Source: Pseudomonadota bacterium
GTDB taxonomy: Bacteria > Myxococcota > Myxococcia > Myxococcales > Anaeromyxobacteraceae
NCBI GenBank assembly: GCA_023428085.1
Contig: JAEYZK010000040.1
Span: 1-12,113, forward strand
Direction of reading: 5' to 3'
Length of the DNA stretch: 12,113 nucleotides
Shown: piece after piece, positions 8,385-12,113 of the stretch
Numbering within the stretch: position 1 is the first letter of the stretch
Layout of the letters: every line of letters starts with the position of its first letter
Notes under the pieces: generated by a model
What the model saw: only the letters and a program-made list of their open reading frames with translations
Database searches by the model: none
Told to the model about the DNA's origin: nothing
Translations under genes and position numbers: made by a program

Positions 8385-9449
8385 ATGACCAGCCGCAGAT
8401 ACGCACTCTGGGGCGCGCTCTTCGGCTTGCTCTTCCCGATCTGCGCGCTGCTCCTGCAGGCGCTCCTCCAGCCCTCGCCGGCGGGGTTCGCGAGCTCCGT
8501 CGGCCACGCGCTGGCGATGCCGCTGATGTGGATCGTGGCCACCGCGCCCGTCACCCTCGCCGCCGGCGGCTGGTGGGTCGGCGGGCTCGAGGACCGCCAC
8601 CTCGCCTCGGAGCGCACGAGCCGGCTCGCCCTCGGCGACTTCTCGAAGGAGATCAGCCGCGCCTCGCAGAAGCTCTTCTCGACCGTCTCCTCCTTCAGCG
8701 CGCTCGCCTCCCAGAACGCCGCGTCGGTCCGCGAGACGATGTCCACGATGAGCCAGCTCGCCCACACGGCGCAGCAGGCGGCGCTCACGGCCGAGACGGT
8801 GGTCGGGGTGGCCACCTCGACGCAGCGCAGCTCGGAGAGCGGCCTCAAGGCCGCGAACGAGGCGAGCGCCGAGATGGTGAAGCTCGCCGAGGACGTGCGC
8901 GAGCTCGCGAGCCGCATCGAGGGGCTGAACGACCGGATGCGCGACATCTTCGAGATCGCCTCCGTGGTGGACACGGTCGCGGAGCGCTCGCAGATCCTCG
9001 CGGCGGAGGCGGCGCGCGAGGTGGAGAAGAACCCGGCGGCGCAGGGGTTCGCGGCGATCGTGGGGCAGATGCGCCAGCACGCCGAGGACGCGCGGAGCTC
9101 CGCCCAGCGCGTGAAGAAGCTCCTCGGCGAGGGCCACAAGGCGATGATGGCGGCCATGACCGCGGCCGAGAAGGGCGCGCAGCGCGCCGAGCGCGGCGCC
9201 GAGGTGGCGCGGTCCTCGGGGAGCGCCATCCAGCGGCTCGCCCAGGCGCTCCAGGAGTCCTCGAAGGCGGCCCGCGACATCGCGAACGTCGCCCAGATGC
9301 AGGACAAGGGCGTCGACGAGGTCCAGAAGGCGATGAACGAGATCTTCCTCGCCACCGAGGAGACCGTCGCCGGGACGCGCGAGGTCGCGGGCGGCGCGCA
9401 CTCGCTCATGGAGCTCTCGGAGCGGATGCAGAAGCTCCTGCGGCGGTGA
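8385..9449 (+). CDS. Methyl-accepting chemotaxis protein, sensor-less, with atypical signalling tip
   Basis: Inner-membrane chemoreceptor-like protein of 354 aa. Two hydrophobic segments (about 7-28 and 41-66) flank a loop of only about 12 residues, so there is no periplasmic ligand domain; no HAMP domain is evident after the second. From about 70 to the end the sequence is an uninterrupted Ala/Ser/Glu/Arg-rich helical coiled coil, folding back near residue 213 with arms of about 140 residues each. The turn is recognisable by VDTVAE...ILAAEAA...QGFAAIVGQMR (195-230) but differs from the canonical QTNLLALNAAIEAARAGE at key contact positions (see findings). No C-terminal CheR-docking pentapeptide is present. 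Start ATG 8385 has GGGAG upstream. The cheW-cheR pair is 7 kb away, so partnership is possible but unproven. Alternatives: membrane-stress sensor or a receptor for a divergent array. Confidence 0.85.
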   Translation: MTSRRYALWGALFGLLFPICALLLQALLQPSPAGFASSVGHALAMPLMWIVATAPVTLAAGGWWVGGLEDRHLASERTSRLALGDFSKEISRASQKLFSTVSSFSALASQNAASVRETMSTMSQLAHTAQQAALTAETVVGVATSTQRSSESGLKAANEASAEMVKLAEDVRELASRIEGLNDRMRDIFEIASVVDTVAERSQILAAEAAREVEKNPAAQGFAAIVGQMRQHAEDARSSAQRVKKLLGEGHKAMMAAMTAAEKGAQRAERGAEVARSSGSAIQRLAQALQESSKAARDIANVAQMQDKGVDEVQKAMNEIFLATEETVAGTREVAGGAHSLMELSERMQKLLRR

Positions 9450-9479
9450 GGCGACCGCCGGCCCGCCTCCCCCGCGGGC
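9441..9479. terminator. Tandem hairpins between convergent chemoreceptor and histidine kinase genes
   Basis: Two abutting perfect stems. The first is CGGCGGT/ACCGCCG (9441-9447 with 9454-9460), beginning within the last codons of the receptor and spanning its stop. The second is GCCCGC/GCGGGC (9461-9466 with 9474-9479), ending three bases before the histidine kinase stop. Placed between convergent genes they could stop transcription from both sides. No T-tracts flank them. Confidence 0.6.
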
Positions 9480-9481
9480 GA

Positions 9482-10705
9482 TCACCCTGCGAAGAGCGGG
9501 AGCGTGATGGAGAACCGCGCGCCGCGGCCCGGCGCGGTGTCGAGGTCGAGCGCGCCGCGGTGGGCGCGCACGATCTCCTTCGCGAGGTAGAGCCCGAGGC
9601 CGAGGCCCTTGGAGTCGGCCCCCTTCGCGAAGCGCGCGAACGCGCGCGCGGCGAGCGCGGCGTCCATCCCCGGCCCGCGGTCCTCGATCCGGACCTGCGC
9701 GCGGGGCGGACCGCCGGGTGCGTCCTGGACCGACACCTCGACGCGCACGGGGACGCCCGGCGGCGAGTGCTTGATCGCGTTCGAGATCAGGTTGTCGAGC
9801 GCCTGGCGGAGCCGGGGCGGATCGGCCTCCACCAGGATCTCCGGCTCGCCGTGGACCTGGATCGGGACGCCGGGGGTCTCGATCGCCGCCGCCCCCTCGC
9901 GCACGAGCGTGACGAGCTCGGTGGGCACGAGCTGGACGTCGAAGAGGCCCTGCTCGATCCGGCCCACGTCGAGGAGCGTCGTGAGGAGCTGCGTGAGCCG
10001 CTCGAGCGACCGCTCCGCGAGCTCGGCGTCGCGCTGGTACGCCCCCGCCCGCTCTCGGATCGCGCGCTGCCGGATGAGCACGATCCGGCCCTGGACGGGG
10101 GCGATGAAGTTCCGGAGGTCGTGCGCGACCACGGTGATGAGCTCCTCCGCCGCCTGGCGCCGACCGCGCTCCGCCGCCTCGGCCGCGAGCCGCTCCAGGA
10201 TCTCGGCGCGGTGCGCGACGACCCCCGTCCAGCGCGCGGCGGCCCGCGTGAACGGGAGCAGGTGCGGTGGGAAGGCGTCGGGGACGGTCGAGGTGAGGCT
10301 CAGGACGCCCCGGCGCACGCCGGCGATCTCCAGCGGCACGGCGACGTGCGAGCGGATCCCGAGGTCGCGGACGAAGCCGGGCAGCTCCACCGGATCGGTC
10401 TCTGCGTGGCCGGTCAGGTGCTCGACGCCGTCGGTGAACACCGCCGCGCTCCGGCCGCCGTTCACGAGCGGGAGGCGATCCAGGCCGAGGCGCCGCTGCT
10501 TCGCGCCGAGCGGCGTCCGGCTCACGCCGATCGCGTTCAGCGACCCGGACGCCGGATCATGCAGGAACACGTCCACCTTCTCCGCCCCCGTCGCCGCGGC
10601 GATCGCGTCGGCCGCCTGCGCGAGCGCGGGGCGCAGCTCGGCCGCTTCCACGGCAAGGAGCCGCTGCAGGGCGTCCACGAGCACGGCGTCCGGGTGGTCC
10701 GACAT
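9482..10705 (-). CDS. GAF-domain sensor histidine kinase
   Basis: Soluble two-component sensor kinase of 407 aa that should autophosphorylate on histidine and pass the phosphate to an unknown response regulator. Residues about 10-165 are a GAF-like sensor domain (KVDVFLHD..., then SHVAVPLEIAGVRRGVLSL). The HisKA phosphorylation site is H195 in VVAHDLRNFIAP, with Phe-Ile in place of the common Pro-Leu. The HATPase domain has the N-box DNLISNAIKHS (N305, N309), G1 EDRGPGM (341-347), an F-box-like ARFAKG and G2 KGLGLGLYLAKEIV (366-379). There are no membrane segments. The ATG at 10705 starts just before the GAF domain; the open frame continues upstream antisense to thpR but has no recognisable domain there. 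No response regulator gene is in the window, so it is an orphan here. It is convergent with the chemoreceptor. Confidence 0.93.
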   Translation of the reverse strand: MSDHPDAVLVDALQRLLAVEAAELRPALAQAADAIAAATGAEKVDVFLHDPASGSLNAIGVSRTPLGAKQRRLGLDRLPLVNGGRSAAVFTDGVEHLTGHAETDPVELPGFVRDLGIRSHVAVPLEIAGVRRGVLSLTSTVPDAFPPHLLPFTRAAARWTGVVAHRAEILERLAAEAAERGRRQAAEELITVVAHDLRNFIAPVQGRIVLIRQRAIRERAGAYQRDAELAERSLERLTQLLTTLLDVGRIEQGLFDVQLVPTELVTLVREGAAAIETPGVPIQVHGEPEILVEADPPRLRQALDNLISNAIKHSPPGVPVRVEVSVQDAPGGPPRAQVRIEDRGPGMDAALAARAFARFAKGADSKGLGLGLYLAKEIVRAHRGALDLDTAPGRGARFSITLPLFAG

Positions 10706-10873
10706 CGTTCCCGCGCTCCGGAGGAGGGGCGTCCGCCGGGCGTCCGCGCCAAAGGTACGTCCGCGCCGGCGCGCGCGCAGCGCCCGTGAGGCGGCGCGGC
10801 GCGCGGGCGGGTGCAGGGGAGCCGGGGCGGCTCCGATGTCGCGCGTCGTGCCCGGGTGGGGTAGATCGGGCGC
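10706..10873. promoter_or_regulatory. Divergent region between histidine kinase and thpR with direct repeats
   Basis: CGTCCGCGCC occurs twice exactly (10741-10750 and 10758-10767, 17 bases apart), and CGTCCGCC again at 10730-10737, 11 bases from the nearest copy. The copies lie 25 to 62 bases upstream of the histidine kinase start, where an operator would sit. The GC-rich background makes chance copies possible. No clear -10/-35 pair was seen for either gene. Confidence 0.4.
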
Positions 10874-11455
10874 GTGCCCCGCCGTCTCTTCGTCGCCCTG
10901 GAGCCGCCCGAGCCCGTCCGCCGCCGCATCGCCGCGGCGGCCGGGGCGCTCCGGCGTGGCGCCGGGGCCGCGGCCTCGGACGTCCGCTGGGTCGCCGAGG
11001 AGAACCTCCACCTGACGCTCCAGTTCCTCGGCGCCGTCCCGGAGGAGCGCGTCGCGGCGGTGGAGAAGGCGCTGAGCGAGGTCGCGGCCGCGGCCCGGCC
11101 GCTCTCGCTGGAGGTGAAGGGAGCGGGCGGGTTCCCCAACGCGCGCCGGCCGCGCGTCGTCTGGCTCGGGCTCGCGGGCGACGTCCCTGCGCTCTCCGCC
11201 CTCGCCGCGGAGCTCGGGCGGCGGCTCACGCCGCTCGGCTTCTCGCCCGAGGCGCGCCCGTTCTCCGCGCACCTCACCCTCGGGCGGGCGCGCGATCCGC
11301 GCGGCGCGCCCGGGCTCGGCGGCGCCCTGGCCGCGGCCGCGCAGGACGACGGCGTGGCGTGGCGCGCGGCCGAGCTCGTGCTGTTCGAGTCGCACCTCTC
11401 GCCGAAGGGCCCGCGGTACGAGGCAGTGCTGCGGGCGCCGCTCGGGGGCGGATGA
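10874..11455 (+). CDS. thpR: RNA 2',3'-cyclic phosphodiesterase (LigT/ThpR, 2H family)
   Basis: Two-histidine phosphoesterase that opens RNA 2',3'-cyclic phosphates and can join tRNA half-molecules in vitro in family members; cytoplasmic, physiological role unclear. The protein is 193 aa, close to the usual 175-195. It starts RRLFVALEPPEPVRRRI, the typical LigT first strand. The two catalytic HxT motifs are HLT at 46-48 (ENLHLTLQFLG) and HLT at 133-135 (FSAHLTLGR), both intact. The C-terminal LFESHLSPKGPRYE is also a family hallmark. The start is GTG at 10874, with a G-rich stretch (10857-10870) but no strong Shine-Dalgarno. It is divergent from the histidine kinase; its stop lies three bases from heptad element 2. 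Confidence 0.94.
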   Translation: MPRRLFVALEPPEPVRRRIAAAAGALRRGAGAAASDVRWVAEENLHLTLQFLGAVPEERVAAVEKALSEVAAAARPLSLEVKGAGGFPNARRPRVVWLGLAGDVPALSALAAELGRRLTPLGFSPEARPFSAHLTLGRARDPRGAPGLGGALAAAAQDDGVAWRAAELVLFESHLSPKGPRYEAVLRAPLGGG

Positions 11456-11458
11456 AAG

Positions 11459-11576
11459 CAGTTCTCAGTTCACGGTTTTCAGTTCACAGTTCTCGGAACG
11501 GAATCCCGTGAACCGTGAACCGTGAACCGTGAACCGTGAACTGGAAACTGTGAACTGTGAACTGTGAACTGTGAAC
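11459..11576. repeat. Heptanucleotide repeat element 2 (inverted arms)
   Basis: The left arm (11459-11493) has five 7-base units CAGTTCT, CAGTTCA, CGGTTTT, CAGTTCA, CAGTTCT. A 13-base centre follows, then a right arm (11507-11576) of ten units in opposite sense: five CGTGAAC, one TGGAAAC, four TGTGAAC. The left arm's first 30 bases (11459-11488) are an inverted copy of 11535-11564 at 26 of 30 positions, and two of the four differences would be G-U pairs in RNA. The odd unit in each arm also falls opposite its counterpart. The element begins three bases after the thpR stop. In the rotation YGNSAAC the unit matches heptad element 1. Confidence 0.97.
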
Positions 11577-12113
11577 CTTCCACGACCCGCCTCCACGGCC
11601 GCGGCACGAAGCTCCTCGCGCTGCTCTGCTCCGCGCTCCTCGCCTGCACGACGGTGCGCACCCACGTGAGCACCATCGCGCCCGAGGTGATGCTCCGCGA
11701 GGGGCACGCGGTCGTGCAGCTCGACCTGTGGGTCGAGAGCAACCGGCCGCTCACGCCCGCGGAGGAGGACCGGTACCGCGCCGAGGCCCGCCAGGCGCTC
11801 GAGCAGGCGGTCGCCGGGCGCGCGAAGGCCGCAGGGGAGGGCGCGCTCGTGGTCCGCACCCTGGGCGTCACCCGGACCCCCGGGCGGCGCGGGGATCAGG
11901 TCGGCGCGGCGGTGGGCATGACGGTCGGCGTGGTGGTGATCGTGGCCGTGGCCGTGCTCGCGCTCCTCTCGGACGGGAAGGGCGGCGGAGGCAGGTCGGT
12001 GAAGGCGCCGCGCGCCGGCGCGTCGGCGCCGCGCTTCTCCGGGCCGCGCGCAGGGCTCCCCTCGCCCGCCCGGCCGCCGCGGGCCAGCATCCCGCCGCGG
12101 TTCACGTCCGCCC
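11564..12113 (+). CDS. Putative lipoprotein with a transmembrane segment (3' end outside window)
   Basis: Unrecognised protein; 183 codons are open to the right edge. From GTG 11564 the leader MNCEPSTTRLHGRGTK is basic, followed by LLALLCSALLAC, a signal peptidase II lipobox with the lipidated Cys at 28. Mature residues 29-110 are charged and probably a small folded domain (VVQLDLWVES, AEEDRYRAEARQALEQAV). A Gly/Val-rich hydrophobic stretch (113-135, VGMTVGVVVIVAVAVLALL) looks like a membrane segment, then a Gly/Pro/Arg/Ala-rich low-complexity tail runs off the window. The frame is closed by a TGA at 11558-11560, so GTG 11564 is the only GTG or ATG before the lipobox, and it lies inside heptad element 2. 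There is no good ribosome site. Codon bias after 11606 is that of a real gene. Function unknown. Confidence 0.7.
   Translation, partial: MNCEPSTTRLHGRGTKLLALLCSALLACTTVRTHVSTIAPEVMLREGHAVVQLDLWVESNRPLTPAEEDRYRAEARQALEQAVAGRAKAAGEGALVVRTLGVTRTPGRRGDQVGAAVGMTVGVVVIVAVAVLALLSDGKGGGGRSVKAPRAGASAPRFSGPRAGLPSPARPPRASIPPRFTSA

Noticed and set aside
10706..11395. N-terminal extension of the histidine kinase frame antisense to thpR
   Set aside because: The extension is Arg/Glu/Pro-rich with no domain and overlaps thpR, which has both HxT motifs. The ATG at 10705 begins right before the GAF domain.
11459..11576. CRISPR array
   Set aside because: The units are 7 bases and contiguous, with no unique spacers and no cas genes nearby.
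11465..11707. Small minus-strand frame with SQFTVH-type peptide repeats
   Set aside because: Also a by-product of the heptad array, and antisense to the better supported lipoprotein frame.

Overview
The window is very GC-rich (clearly above 70% by eye), with third codon positions almost always G or C. It combines chemosensory genes, a GAF histidine kinase and compact housekeeping genes. This fits a Myxococcota genome, most likely Anaeromyxobacter or a relative. That placement is inferred from composition and gene style, not from a search.

Layout. At the left edge a minus-strand cheW-cheR pair (1486 to 1) is translationally coupled by an ATGA overlap and runs off the window; it is probably the start of a larger chemosensory operon. 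Upstream of it on the same strand is ggt (gamma-glutamyltransferase, 3412-1754), and between them lies the first heptanucleotide repeat element (1596-1750). Divergent from ggt is the glmU-glmS pair (3558-6882), which makes glucosamine-6-phosphate and then UDP-GlcNAc for cell wall and lipopolysaccharide. An EHN-type epoxide hydrolase follows (about 7088-8203), then a membrane chemoreceptor with almost no periplasmic part and a strongly altered signalling tip (8385-9449). Convergent with the receptor is an orphan GAF histidine kinase (10705-9482). Divergent from the kinase is thpR, an RNA 2',3'-cyclic phosphodiesterase (10874-11455). After thpR comes the second heptanucleotide element (11459-11576), which runs directly into a lipoprotein gene (11564 to the right edge, incomplete).

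The most unusual structure is the pair of heptad elements. Both can be written with one 7-base consensus, YGNSAAC. Both consist of oppositely oriented heptad arms around a short centre, so they fold into long hairpins. Both begin within 3 to 4 bases of the stop codon of the upstream gene and lie between two co-directional genes. In the second element the only usable start codon of the downstream lipoprotein gene lies inside the repeat. Several other gene ends carry perfect GC hairpins without a T-tract, which suggests termination or 3'-end protection by stem-loops alone.

Functionally the window mixes environmental sensing (CheW, CheR, receptor, histidine kinase), amino-sugar precursor supply (GlmS makes GlcN-6-P, GlmU converts GlcN-1-P to UDP-GlcNAc) and isolated enzymes. 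No tRNA, rRNA, CRISPR array, insertion sequence or phage gene was seen.
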